Positions 21,830 to 34,945 of a stretch of 64,000 nucleotides of DNA are shown piece after piece. Below the pieces are notes generated by a model, which saw only the letters and a program-made list of their open reading frames with translations, had not been told where the DNA came from and made no database searches. The DNA comes from Hydractinia symbiolongicarpus (Eukaryota; Cnidaria; Hydrozoa; Anthoathecata; Hydractiniidae), in NCBI RefSeq assembly GCF_029227915.1, contig NC_079878.1, positions 27,119,501-27,183,500 of the forward strand. The letters are read 5' to 3'. Positions within the stretch are counted from its first letter, which is position 1. Every line of letters begins with the position of its first letter. The position numbers and the translations under genes are program-made.

Positions 21830-24800
21830 GTAATGGCAATAATATCTTACACTGGAAAAGAAGTGGTCAGTTATGTGAAGAAGCTTTTCTTTCAGGTGCA
21901 TTACCCATAGTTTTTTATATTTGGGCCACTAAAGTTAGAACCTAATAAAACATGATACAAACTAGATTTGAAATTCTCTTATTTGATTTAATTTGTTGCT
22001 AATGCATACATATATGTAGGTGATGAATTCAATATGTCTGAAGTACTGTATCAAATGTTTCAAGATGCTGTGAGATTCGGATTTTCAAGTTATATTTCCT
22101 CTGATCAATACATCCAACATTCTGCATATGTTCGTTCGTTGTTTCAAGCGAGATATAACCTAGTGGTTGATCAATGCAAGTGTGCATCTTGTAATACCTC
22201 CATGTTGCCAGAGTTATATCATTGTCGCATTTGCAATATAGACTTGTGTTCGGTTTGCTATCGGCTGAATATGGGTTTGCTGGTGCCTAATCATTTGAAA
22301 TATCATAAGATGGATTATTTGAGGTATCATTATTGTTTTTAATTTTTGTGTTCCATGAATTATAATATTTTTTTCAGCAGTTTAAATTCAAAAAAACTTA
22401 CTGTTAATAGTAATCCGAAATGGTTAATGATGTCGAACTTATGAAATGAAAATGTTTAAAAAAACTTTTTTCATTCTCAAGATTTATGTTTAAAGATTTA
22501 GACATTTATAATTAATAGAGTTGTTGCTGTAAATAAAACAAAACAATTTTTTTATTACAAATTCATATCAAATTTTGAGCTTTTGGCGGTAACAATTCAC
22601 TATGATCAAGTCATTATGTACAAACGCCTGCAAAATCATTTGATTAGCCATTTTTTTATAAAAATTATAAACATGAGTAATAAATTAAAAAACCTTCCTA
22701 ATGCCAGAACAATTCTAAAGGCATGGATTAAACAGTTTTATTCAGTAGATGTTTGTCGCAGCAACAAGCTGCCCTGCAATGTGAGTCCAAATTATTAATT
22801 ATTAATAATTTGGACTCACATCAAAGTCGACAAAGCAAAGGTAACATTCCCCCAAATTGCATATAATACAATCACGGTGGACTGTCTAGCCTTTGTATTT
22901 TTTTCTTTCAGTTAAGTGTTCTTTTCAGTTAAATGTTCACAAATCCAACTTAAATATGGGGTTTATTTTTGCTGTAAAAAGTAGTGTCGCAACTACTACA
23001 CGAAAACGATAAACTAATTCGTATTGTAAAAGTTTAGCCTGTCTTTCCTAAAATAAAGTAGTCTAACAATAGCTTTAAAAGTAATATACAAATTGCACTG
23101 AGGAAATTTACTGCGAAAAAGATTTTGTAAATGTTAAACTCTACCTAATAAATTATCAGTATACTAATTAATTTAACTTTTTAATCGAGAAGGCAGGAAT
23201 ATTAACATAAATTAACTAGACTGTTCTGATGGTTAAATTTAATAACAATTGTTGATGTTTTTTTCTGGAAGAATTGCTGTTTCCACAAAGTTTAAATTAT
23301 TTATGTATAGGGACAACCTATATCATGCTTCTTGTAAAATGTGGAATTTATAAGCTCAGAAGGTTGTACCCTACGCAAATGTTTCTGTAATGTGTCTCAG
23401 ATTTTAGATAAATGCCAGTTTTCCCCGTTACAATATCACTGTGATTCTATTCTAGATGTGTTTGTTAATGGTATTCAGACATAGTTATTAATCTATTAAC
23501 CAGAAAAACCATCTAAATTGCACAAAATCCCTTTTTTCTAGCTGGAAAACGTTTCCCTACATAAAGGAGTTCTGCAATCCCAGATAATTTTGGCTGTTCT
23601 TTTGGCGATATTCAAGGCACCATAAGCTTTACTCTGAAAGTAGGTTAGCTGCACTCTCTGCAATCTTCGCATTTTGAAACAACTTGCTCCATAACCCACA
23701 GAGATCATAGAAAAATCATAGAAATTGGACGTGCTGATGTCAATACAAAAAATCACACTGTTAGATCTTGGATTTAACCAAGTAAACTAAGTTCTAAGTC
23801 TATAATCTACTGTAAATATTGAAAAGAAGTAGTGTGTGTTACTAACATAGAAACCGGTTTCTCATTTGTTTGCGGCTACTTGCTTTAATTCATGTCCAGG
23901 ATTGTAGATTTCGAGGAGTACTTGCCTTGAGTCTGATTGGAGATTTTTTTCAGACTTGGATCTAACCTTGGGTATATCACCCTGTATTGCCATACCTCAG
24001 CTGCGTCTACATGTTTTTCTGATTTCTGCCTCAAATAAGCGTAGTTCTTCAAAGCCCTGAAGAAAACATGGAGACTTTGCTTTCAATCCATTTAGTCAGC
24101 AAGATACTCTTGAGATCCTAGATATCTCATACCTGAGTTCTCTTTTGCTTTTACTTTCCTTGGTGAACATGCAACATGCAACAAGTAAGTAGCATCATTT
24201 TCTTTACCTGCCTCTTAAAACCACTTTAAATTCCTCAGTTGATAATTTCTTAGAGAGTTAACTCCTACTAATGCCAGCACTGCAGTACTTACCAAACTGC
24301 CGCTGTGAATAAATAACTCGCAAAATGTTACTCTCATTTGATTCTGCAGTTTAAGTACAACAATGGTGTTATCTCTTATCACTTCTTATTGGTGCACCAT
24401 CATAAAATTAAAATCTCATGTCGCACACACTATAACAGGGATGTAATCATCCATTTTGCAAATTTAGACATAAACTGATAATTAAATCAGTGTTCAGGTG
24501 TTTACTAAGACAACTAAGTGTTGTTGTACAGCAAGGCCTGTTGCATGACATGAAAAATACAAATGATCTGTAATAGTTAACACTAATTCAAAGTCTATAT
24601 TAAGTGGAATTTTCTTACTTAAGTAAGTAGGAACAATTTAAAGGTATGGAATAAATTATACGCAGCTGCATGGAAAGCCAGGATTAGTGTTAATTTGTCT
24701 AACTTAAAACAAATTCACACTTGGTGTGTTACTATTGGGTATTCCCCATTAAACATGTACTAACAAAAATTTATGTTTTAATTGATGTATGTTTATTTTT

Positions 24801-27346
24801 ATAGTGACGTTTGTGCTACCTGCAAGAGCTACATCGTTGGAAAGTATATTCACTGCAAAGTATGTAACCTCAACGTTTGTGCTTATTGTTATCAAACGTG
24901 CAAGTTTAAGCATGATGATCAACATCAAATATCAGTTTTGAAATATAATCTTGGAGGTAATGACATTTTGTATACTATGCCATCATTACCATTTTTATTT
25001 GGAATTAAAACTTCGTTAATGTTTTGCCAATGCAATCGTTGCCTTAATAAGTATAATTTGGGTATCATAAATGTCCTTGTAAACCTAAAAAATGTTTCTG
25101 AGAACGCTGACTACAGGCCAAATTTTAAATTCCAAATCTATTTTTTTGTCCCCCCTAGAACTTATTGACTGTATGTCAGAAGAAAAGGAATTACCGCTGC
25201 TGGCTCTTCATTCAAGGTATTTTTCAGATGCTCTAAAAATAGGCGTTGGTGAATGGAAGAATTCATTTAGCAATTGGGATGGGAAAATTCAGAAAAATAT
25301 GAAGCTAGCTGTTGCAAGATTTTCAGAGGAAGGTTTAAGCAATGGAATGATTTGCAACTCATGCTTGGTTGATCTTGCTGGGAAGTGGTATCGGTGTTTA
25401 GACTGCTTTGACCTTGATGTGTGTGACTTATGCTACCTGAAAGAAATTAGGAAGACAGAATTTACAAACGGTCATGATGTGAAACATACAGTGATGAGTT
25501 TTCGGTATTATTTTCCTTCACTTCTTCTTTAATTCTTTTGTAGTTAAAACTGTTTAAAATTCTATCTATTGATTACAAAAAGTTAAATTTTTGTAAAGAA
25601 AAGCAGAAAGAACCTAAAGGACGTAATTAAAAAATCAGCAAGCTGGGCAATGAGGAAATTGGTGATATCTTGAGAAAAATATGTCTGTCTCTATCTATAT
25701 TTCTCTCCTCACCAAGATTAAGACAACATTGAATCTCCCGTTTTAGACCAAGCTACAGTTTTACTTCCCCCTTCCTTAATAAATTTTCGTCTACGGTAAT
25801 GGTGGGTCCCTCTTGTAATTGATATATCAAGAAATGTCAAAATAAAATATCCACATTTCTATTTTTGTTTCGTAAAATATGCATGCGAAAATGCAGAAAG
25901 ACATGAAAAAGAGGTTAATTTAAGAAAATTTCGAGATGCTAGTTGTTCACATGCATGTTTGAACAAAATGTTCCCTTTTACAACTTTTAACTGCCACTTG
26001 CACATAATCGTAGTCAACTCAATTATAAAGGAGGTAGTGGTAGTGCTAGTGTGACAAAAAATATTGCAGATTTTAAGCACGTAATTTTTTGGTATATGTT
26101 AGCTAGTTAAACCTAGAATGATGAGAATACTTTTTTATTTTACTGTTTTTTAGTAAATTTTAAGCTGAAACTTAATGTGCACTTTACTAACTCTTAGTGG
26201 CACTTCATATTACTCTTCTAAGTTCAAAATAAATAGTAGTAGGAAGCTAGCATTACTACTAAGCAAAACAGAAAGTAGCTACAACCCTAAAGGAAAAATA
26301 TGTTGAGAATTTTATTTTGAGCTTTTTCTTTTCCTAAAAGGAATGTTATTTACTAAATATGGTTGATGCTAACAGAAGTTTTCCAGAGAGAAGGAGGGGA
26401 CAAATTTAAGAATTGGGATATCAACCCTTCGTCAATTTTATATATTTTATAATTTTAATTGATTTTTTTTAACAGATGCGATCTAGGACAGAGGCTCAAA
26501 ATGTGACAAAAATAAACAGGAAAATCCCAAGGAAGGTGTCTAACTTGCATTAACAAGTTAAATTGATATCCCAATTCTGAAACCACAAATGTGAAAAATG
26601 TGTGTTTCAAATACTTGCAAAACACCCTTTGTTGTCTCATTTAAAGAAACAACAACGGGGTAAAACACCTGGTTAATGTTAATTTTGCAGATATTGTTTA
26701 AAAAAAAGTACACTCAAAAGTTTGTTTGAAACAATTCAAGAAGCCATCTAACTACTTATCTCGTCATATTAAAAATTTAGCTAATATGTAGCTCGTATAA
26801 CACTTAGAGTATTAAACTGACCATTAGAACGGCCAAATGTGTGGGAGATACATGCTTCTATCCAATAGTATTAACAAATGTTATTAATTAGAATGTATGA
26901 CAAACTAATTTTGCACATAATGCGATTGAACAGATTGCACTAATTCATTGCAAACTATAAGAATGTTCTCATGGCTAATCTTGCTTTCATGTTATTCAAT
27001 TTTTTTTGGTGTATTACTTTGCGGAACAGAAATGGATGTTGTGCCAAATTCTGTAGGTTGATGTGGAAATTCAGTGTAACAGAGAGAATAATTGTTATTT
27101 GTTTTTTTTGTTTTAGATACAAATGCACCAATTGTCGAGGATTTATAATTGGCTCGATTTATAGTTGTGCAGATTGTGTAAAGAATGAGTTGTGTACTCT
27201 GTGCTATAAATCAAAAAAATTTCCATCAAGGTGAGACGGTGTGTGTTTTTTTTTAAATAATTGTCAGCGTTTTCTATTCGTATATATTTTTTTTGTTTTT
27301 AGTCACAAGAGCTCTCACAGGAATATGAGAAAACATCACAATTATG
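21830..27346 (+). CDS. Poly-ZZ zinc-finger exons, probably one gene with the B-box exon (3' incomplete)
   Basis: Exons: 21830-21895, 22020-22323, 24805-24956, 25159-25504, 27117-27230 and 27303-27346. All have GT-AG introns and the phases agree at every junction (1, 1, 2, 1, 2, 2), which is unlikely by chance. The product has four ZZ-type zinc fingers, each with paired Cys-x2-Cys groups and a late His pair: CKCASC...CRIC...CSVC (exon 2), CATC...CKVC...CAYC (exon 3), CNSC...CLDC...CDLC (exon 4), CTNC...CADC...CTLC (exons 5-6). Exons 2 and 4 share an alpha-helical linker before the finger, so the module looks internally duplicated. ZZ fingers usually bind protein N-termini or histone tails. The frame leaves exon 6 in phase 1 and the next exon was not found. 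The 5' partner is probably the B-box exon at 18557. Confidence 0.7.
22779..22821. repeat. Perfect 43-base palindrome in an intron
   Basis: 20-base arms (22779-22798 and 22802-22821) are exact reverse complements around a 3-base loop TTA. It lies in the 2.5-kb intron between the first and second ZZ exons. DNA this perfect can extrude as a cruciform, and the transcript would form a tight hairpin. Confidence 0.95.
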
Positions 27347-27539
27347 GTAAGTTTTTTCATATACCTTTTGTTAAAATTCAAGCAGTGCAAACTCAAAATA
27401 TAAATCAACTAAATTTTTTTTATCCTACTGCATTCTGTCGCCTCTGTCAAAAATTTAATCGAAATGTAGACAAGTTTAAAATTTTCAAAATATTTTGTAC
27501 ACCAGTTTGCAAGAAACAATTCTAAACCAACAATAATCA

Positions 27540-30310
27540 GTTATTTTGATAATTTTGCATGAAGTCCCTCCTGACAAACAGTTACACCAAATGTATAAAA
27601 AGAACAATTTGCGGAGGAAAACCAAATGAACAAAAATCATTTCTTTGCATTTTGCATGTTGTAAAATTTTTCACAAAACGCAAAAACACAATTTTAAACA
27701 CATTAAATTTAGTGAAAAACCAGTCAAGAATTTTAAAGTAAATATTTAAAAAAAATAGCTTGCAAGGTATAAAATCTGATTCGAATCTAAATCAATAGTT
27801 TTAACACCTAAGGTAACAAAAACAGTTTTGTTTTATGTCATGAAATTGTGACCCGAAACTGTTAAAACCGCAACCTGTAGAATAAAAATGAACTAACACC
27901 AAAATCAGATATTTTATACAAAACAGAAAAAGTAGCACACGAGAAGAGATTTGTAAATCATTTTGTTATTGTATTCGTTGGATAGAATATTATGGTATAC
28001 GTTATTGCATAGTCAAGCCAAAGGTTGATGCCAAATGTGAACAATAAACAGTTAACCACACTTTAAATATTGCATAGTGCTTCTAGCCGAATTTTTTATC
28101 TGAAATGTAAAAAAATGGTTTTCAAAAATATGTAATCAACACCAAACGTTTTTTTGATATATTGCATACGGTCCTTCCTCACCTAACTTTACACAAAATG
28201 TCAAAAGGAACGGTGTGTCGACCCTAATCTAACAAAAATCAATTTTTACACTGTCATCACCACCCATAATATTTCAAATCTCACACAGTATTCTGCTACA
28301 AAAGTTTACATAAAATATATATAAAAAATAACAGCTTGTATGGTGTGAAACTAATTGGTTAAAACTATTTTTTGGCCAATTATATATTGGGAATGCAACA
28401 ACAACAAAAAACAGTCCTAATGTTACAACAACAACAATCAATCTAACTGTTCATTTTATGCCCATTATTTAGTATATATGTTGCATAGAAAGTAAACGAT
28501 TTGCAAAACAAACAAACAGTTATTTCAGTAATATTGCATATACAATCTTTTCGCACAAAAGCGTACACAAAATATACAATGGTTGTATAGAGTAATTCTG
28601 ATTTAACAAAAAATCAAACAAAATTTTTTCAGTATACTTTATGTCAGTGTCTTCCACAAAACTTTTACCTAAAAGTTTCACAAGCCCACAACCTAACAAT
28701 TTAGATCAGGCAATTTGGTCTATTTTAAACCATCCTGTCCCAAAAAAGTTTATATAAAATGTAAAAATATAGCGGTAACACAGAAACTTTCTTTTATTTT
28801 GGTATTCATATTGCATATGCCTTCTATGGCAATATGTTAATTCAAAATGAAAAAGAAAAAAAAAGCAACCTGCAAAGAGTATAAAATCAAAATCACCTGG
28901 CAATTTGCACAACTGTTGACACTAAATGTAAAGGAGAATGGCTGTGTTTAGTAATTCTAAATTAAGTCAGTTCTTTTATCATGTTGCTTATTGTCTTCAC
29001 CCACAAACTTTTACACGAAAATTTCAAAATCAACAATTTAGAAAAAAGTAAATTTATATTTTAATAATGTGTATTTTCTGTACGTTTTTTCAGAAGTTTT
29101 TGCAGAAAAAAAACTTTGCACAAAAAAGAATCAGGAAAATATTTACATTTTTATGAAATAAATTTTCAGGTTTGATAACGTTTGATGCGTTATGTGATGC
29201 GTTTTATATTATATATAATGTCAGAAATTTTTTTGGCCAATTGGTCAAATTAGAATTGGAAAACAAAAACACATGAGTCGTAATGTTAAAACTACAACAA
29301 TCAATCTAACAGTTCGCCACATGCAACACATAAAATACAAATTATTAAAATAAAAATTATTAACTACATTCTTTTATTTTAATCCATTGTATACCGATCG
29401 TCTCCCACAAGTTTTATCAAAATGTAAAATTAAGAGGTTAAGAACAAATCAAGTTCGCAAAATTGAAATATTTTGGCATAAATTGCATAGCCTTCTGAAA
29501 CAATATTTTAATCCAAAATGCCAAAGAAAAACAGATTGCAACAAAAATCAATTATTTAGCCAATATTGCATACAGTTCTTTCCTACAAAACCTTACACAA
29601 AGTGAAAAAAATGAATGATTCTATAAAGTTACTCTGATTCAACTAAAATCTGTTCTTTTGGTATTTTGCATTTTGTCCTTACCCATAAAATGGTACACAG
29701 AATTTCAAAAACCACATTTTGGAACGTATTAAACTTAAATAGAGAAGGATCAGTCATTTTAATATGCTCCACACTTCAGTAAAAATTTATATAAAATAAA
29801 GAAATACGCAAGCATGCAAGGTGCAAAATCTAATTCATCTCTCACAAAATAACATTATGTGTCAAAGAAAAGGTTCATTTATATATAACATCTAAAACAA
29901 CAAAATTCAATTCCTTCAGTTTATTTCATTTCATTGTATATTAAAAACAACTAAGATCAGGTATATATGGCTATTACACATCCTGTCCCAAAGAGGTTTA
30001 TACAAAATGTAAAAAATGAGCGGTAGAACAAAATTTGCAAATTCTCCTTATTTTAGTATTACATGTTGCATTATGCCTTTTACCAAATACGTTTATTAAT
30101 CTAAAATGTCAAAAAAAAAGAAGCTTGCAAAGAGTACAAAATCAAAATCAACAAATTAGTTTTTTTTGGGTGTGATCATTGGCACAAAAGTTTACACTAA
30201 ATGTGAAGGATAATGGTTGTGTTTAGTAATTCTAAATCAACAAAAGTCAGTTTTTTTATCATGCTGCTTTATTGTCTTTCCCGCAAACTCTTGCTAAAAT
30301 CAACAATTAG
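27540..30310. repeat. Old degenerate tandem array
   Basis: At least a dozen diverged copies of a block with the core ACAAAAGTTTACACAAAATG, usually preceded by TTGCAT and GTCCTTCC and followed by A-rich sequence. Examples start near 27570, 28180, 28290, 28550, 28735, 28910, 29000, 29398, 29580, 29680, 29985 and 30180. Spacing is mostly 100-250 bases. A higher-order copy is also visible: about 28720-29180 resembles 29980-30460, including the GATAACGTTTGATG word. No gene was found within it. Confidence 0.6.
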
Positions 30311-30460
30311 GAATTACATTTATATTTTGAAAATATGCAATGTTTGTACTTTATTATTTGGAAATTTTTGCAGGAGAAAGAACTTCGCTAATCAAAAAAA
30401 GAATCAGAAAAATGTTTACATTTTTATGGAATAAATAATCTTCAGGTTGATAACGTTTGA

Positions 30461-32349
30461 TGGATTTTGTGAGAATTCCACTTAATGTATAATTCGTGTT
30501 AGAATTACTATTTTACAAATTCAAAGATTTATTTACGGGTTTAAATGAACACAATAAGCCGGGGTAAGAAGTAAATTTAGGAAAAATATTGAAAAAATTT
30601 CTTGGTGGTTAAAACTTTCTTATATAACTTTTTACTTATATTTTCCAAAACCATGGGGTTTTCTTTCTGGAAAATTTCTCACAATAAAATATACCACAGG
30701 CAGTTTTTTCACCATAACCTTAGCACGAAAGATATAATACACCAATGACTTACAAAGTCTAATTCTACAAAAAGTAATTCTTTCGGACTTTTCAACAAAA
30801 GTTCATATTACAAAATTTCAAGAAAAGTTTGTAGTACACTATTGTTAGAAAGTCACACCATCCTTTCCTGTACAATTTCTTAGCCTTAAAAGCTCCCTTA
30901 AATTATATTGTAAAATAAGATTTTACAAAGACCAGTTCCTTCGGTGTAAACATGCAGTACTCTCCCACACTTTAGCTACTAACCTTACCACATGTTAAAT
31001 AAGATTTCTTTTGTTTTGTTACACAAAAGGTGAAAAATACACTATTCTTGCATAAAAAGTGTCAAACTATCCGCAAATAACAGGTGCATTTAAATACTTC
31101 CCTAAAAGGTGTCGTGGCTTGTTTCATCTTCCATGCTTCAAGCTTAAAATGTCTAGTTAAATAAATTTCTGCCATATACCTAGAAAAGACTGCTAAGATT
31201 TGTAGCTACAGAGATAGCAACGAAACTAGGTTAGCTAGGTTTTGGGTAGCTTCAGTTTAAACCTAACGTTAGCTAGCTACAGCAGGTAATAGCTGACAGG
31301 CTATATTTAAACTGGAGACTTCACTATGTATAAAGATCACGGTAACATATATAAGTTAGATTAAAATTTTACTTCCGAGCTGGTTGTTGTTGGTGGCTTG
31401 TTTATATGATGATAGCTAGCTAACAAATATGTTTCGCATGAATAATATCATCAAAACTGGAAAAAAAACAGGAAAACCTTACACAAACCTTGCTATGTTT
31501 AATTTGTTTAACTATGCTCTTCTTCAAATGTTTTTGTAAAGATTTATTTTGAAGACAAGAGTAGAAAAATGCTGAAAAAGAACAGCCATCTTTTTTGTAA
31601 ATATAATTTGCGTTACTTTATGCGGGGAACTTCATTAACAGTTCGTGTAATCTATGAATATCTAAGCTCGTTAATTCATATGTAACATATACCTATGTAA
31701 ATATATAGGGTATGTATTTACTTATATCGTAAATAGCCGAGGTTATATAGTTACAACTTATATGTGATTTCTACGAAGTACCGTTTTAACTTTTATTTTA
31801 GTAAATTTTAGCGTAACGTCACTCTGTAGGAGGGCAATGCATGAGCCATAGGAAAGTGACTGGTAATTAAGTTTTTTGCATTTTCGTGGAATGTTTGCGG
31901 TTGATAAAATTCAATGGATTTTGCGGGAATTCGGATTTTTAAATAATCTCTGACAATAAAGTATGCCACATAATATTTTACCTGCAGTACTACAATGAAA
32001 GTTTGGCACAAAATGTTAAAAACAAAATCGTGTCGGAACATCTACAACAACAAAAGTCACCACACTTTAGCTTCCACCCTTATATAAAAAATATTTTGTC
32101 AATTACATGCATTTCTCTTTCATGTGAATGTTAGCAAAATATGAACACATTCGGTGATATAATCGGTGTAATGACATTGAAGCATCCAGATGAGGTATTG
32201 TATTCTAATTATTCTTGCTCTTTTAGCTTGTAGTGGGAGAGAGTTGGAACATATCGCTGATTGGCCTGTCGATATTTGAGAGAATCATAAAGTATATACA
32301 CTTCGCGGTATAAGCTGTTATATTTTGCAAGTTTTATTACAATAATAAT
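30461..32349. other. Gene-poor stretch with a Helitron-like fragment
   Basis: No exon supported. It contains several TAGCTAGC palindromes (about 31210-31430) and the Helitron-related piece at 31725-31870 listed separately. A GATAAAATTCAATGGATTTTG word near 31900 echoes the end of the tandem array to its left. Confidence 0.4.
31725..31870 (-). mobile_element. Helitron-related fragment, minus strand
   Basis: Read on the minus strand, CAGTCACTTTC, GTGACGTTACGCTAAAATTTA, GTAGAAATCACAT and AACTATATAACC follow the same order as in the minus-strand fragment at 10296-10480. The shared words also match the left part of the element at 57705. Neither end is visible. Confidence 0.5.
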
Positions 32350-32995
32350 TACAATATTAATTCAATATTTGTTATGTAATTATTGTTTCAATTTTGATAA
32401 AATATTTAAGTTTTAAAGTTGCTTATAACTCTTTTAATAAAATTTTATATAAAAGAAACTTGTGATAAGTTTGTGCTCCTTTAAGAATATTAATGTGGCT
32501 TTTTGTAAGTTCTGGTTGAATAACTATTATTTTATCTTTTCTGTTTTTTATACACACTTTAAGAACTTTTGTAGTCGTTTGTAAAATCGAAGTATAGAAT
32601 CATGCTATTATTAAGTTGTTGTGGTTTCGTTTGTTGATGTTGTTGGTGTTTTTTTTGTTTTTGTTTTTTGTTGTTTTGTTTTGTTGTTGTTTTCAAGTGG
32701 GGAGAAGAAAAAGTTATGTAGCTACCTTTTATCTAATCAATTATGGATATCAAATATTATATCCTCTGCCTAAGGGCTTTTTTCTTTTTTTTTTCCATTA
32801 TCAGGATGACGTTCTGACATAGAAAGAGAGGCAAGGAACCCTACGATCGAGGTTGCAAATATTTCTAATGTATTTTCTGTCGTTTTCAATTATATTTGGG
32901 CGTACGATACGTTATTTTAAATAATTTAAGATGTTGTTTTTGTCCTCATTGCTCATATAAACTTACCCCCGACAATAACCTCGATTTCGTGTAAC
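32350..32995 (+). repeat. Large direct repeat, left copy
   Basis: Matches 33414-33913 closely, near-identical over about 180 bases from TTCAATATTTGTTATG. Islands of identity follow, such as TCTAATCAATTATGGATATC and GTTTTTGTCCTCATTGCT, to a common TTTCGTGTAA end. The left copy is longer because of a G/T-rich insertion. No open frame is shared. Confidence 0.85.
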
Positions 32996-33224
32996 CCCCT
33001 ACCATAAGGGTAGCATATTAGAATTCCTTTCATTGTGGCTTGATACGACCTAAACGTACTTGTTAATACAAAATTATCCTAATCGCAAATCATAATCTGC
33101 ATTCGCGTTTCTCTTCATTACTATTTAATCTTTTACGTGCATCAAAACATTTGAAATGAATAAATGAATGAAAGTGTGAGAGTCGAAATAAATGAGTTTC
33201 CTTTGAAATAATTTTGTTCTGACG

Positions 33225-33276
33225 AAAAATTGATCTAATAATATCAAACCAATTTGATTTTATTAGATCAATTTTT
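33225..33276. repeat. Perfect 17-base inverted repeat between the direct repeats
   Basis: AAAAATTGATCTAATAA (33225-33241) and its exact reverse complement (33260-33276) flank an 18-base spacer. It sits in the 420-base segment between the two direct repeats. Confidence 0.9.
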
Positions 33277-33413
33277 GAATATTGATTTGTGTTTTTACGT
33301 CATTTTTGTTTATCGTTCTATTACATTTTATGATTATATGCAACAACTTTAAACCAATTTTAGTCAATTATTTTGAAAATCGATCTGCAAAATTGCTTCG
33401 TCTATTAGGACCT

Positions 33414-33913
33414 TTACAATATAGTTTTAATTCAATATTTGTTATGTAATTATTGTTTCTACTTTGATAAAATATTTAAGTTTTGAAGTTGCTTATAACT
33501 CTTTTAATAAAATTTTATATAAAAGAAACTTGTGATAAGTTTGTGCTCCTTTAAGAATATTAATGTGTCTTTTTGTAAGTTCTGGTTGAATAACTATTAT
33601 TTTAATTTTTTATTTTATTTTTTATACACACTGGAGCACTTTTGTAGTCCTTTGTAAAATCAAAATATAGAATAATGATGTTATTAAGTTGTTGTTGTTT
33701 GGTTTGTTTTCTTATTGTTGTTGTTGTTGTTGTTGTTTGTTGAAAAAGTAATGTGTCTTTTATCTAATCAATTATGGATATCAAATATCTAATCGTTGGC
33801 CTCAGTTATACTTGGTTATCCAATACAATATCAAATATCATATAGATGCAGTTTTTGTCCTCATTGCTTATAAACTATTCTCCTGACTATTAGCTCCGCT
33901 TTCGTGTAAGTCA
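33414..33913 (+). repeat. Large direct repeat, right copy
   Basis: Right partner of 32350-32995, offset about 1,064 bases. The pair could be an old tandem duplication or long terminal repeats around a tiny internal part. I see no TG...CA ends, primer-binding site or target-site duplication, so duplication is the simpler reading. Confidence 0.85.
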
Positions 33914-34881
33914 CTGAAGTCTAAAATCAACGGCTCATTTTGTAGCCCTATCATATTCGTATTTCATAGCATCTAATTTTCCATGCTCAATAAAAGTTAG
34001 TGTTGAATACTTTTAACCTTCGAATAGTCGTGTTCTTTTTTCTTATATAGATACACTCTAAGATTTTAATAAAAAAAATACATTCTGGTTTGAACATAAC
34101 TCTGCTGTTTGTGCACGTCGACTTTTCTATAGAAAAACTACAATGGCCCTATGGCCATAGAGATTATAAATAAATATCTCTATGCTATGACTCAATTCTC
34201 TTTATAGAACACCTCTTTTCTAAAAGGATGTTCTTCACGTTTAGAAATTTTTTGCGAAGAAAAGCGGACACGAACAGCGCACAACAGAAAGTTTTTACAA
34301 TAGAAGTATACACACTTGTGCTTTCCTCAAGAAATAATATTATTTTATTGGCTAAGTAAGTTCATACCTATTGTTTCCGTACACTACGCAAAGAAAAAGT
34401 TGACTTCTCGGTTATCATTCCTTCTCCGAAACGAAAAGAACGACAAATTTTTCCATTCACGTGGTATAAACATTCTCCGTCCCTTGGAAAAATTTTTTAA
34501 AGTGACAATCGGCCTTAAATCAAAACTCTTCTCTTCTTTCCTTCGACAATTCTTTTGCCGTCAACACCCAGATCCAATTCTGGTCCTTAATATTGAGCCG
34601 TATAAATGACATACTGACTCCTAGCCATGTAAGAAGATCCGATGTATTTAGTAATTTTATGTGTATATTAACCAACCATAAATTTAAATATACTAGGGTA
34701 CTGCGCTAAAGGTATTCTATTAACTCTTTTGTTCGATATTATGCTGGGTGGACACTGATTTCAAGAACACTGCAATTTCGCCCTTTATTTTGACCAGCGT
34801 TTACTAGCTAATAAAATTAACTGCCCCTTAAATCCCTGAACTGACTTGAGGCATTACTGTTCTACGGCTACTATAAGGTAA

Positions 34882-34945
34882 CTAGTCGTTAACCCGTGCA
34901 AAATCCACGGGGTCGCCCGTCCTTTATATATCGCATTTCGTGTTT
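34882..34945 (-). mobile_element. Helitron 3' end, minus strand
   Basis: On the minus strand a CCCGTG/CACGGG hairpin (34893-34898 with 34906-34911) is followed by a short spacer and CTAG at 34882-34885. About 60 bases upstream match the end at 36580. The matching 5' end was not found. Confidence 0.6.

Noticed and set aside
23538-24240. Possible minus-strand coding remnants (LQRVQLTYFQSKAYGALN; EKHVDAAEVWQYRVIYPRL)
   Set aside because: The stretches look protein-like, but I could not place them in a family or link them by splice sites. They lie in an intron of the ZZ gene.
27540-30310. CRISPR-like array
   Set aside because: Copies are diverged and irregularly spaced, and the DNA is animal.
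32350-33913. LTR retrotransposon
   Set aside because: The direct repeats lack TG/CA ends, a primer-binding site and any coding interior.
34316-34609. 97-codon plus-strand frame
   Set aside because: No domain, no splice support and no similarity I recognise.
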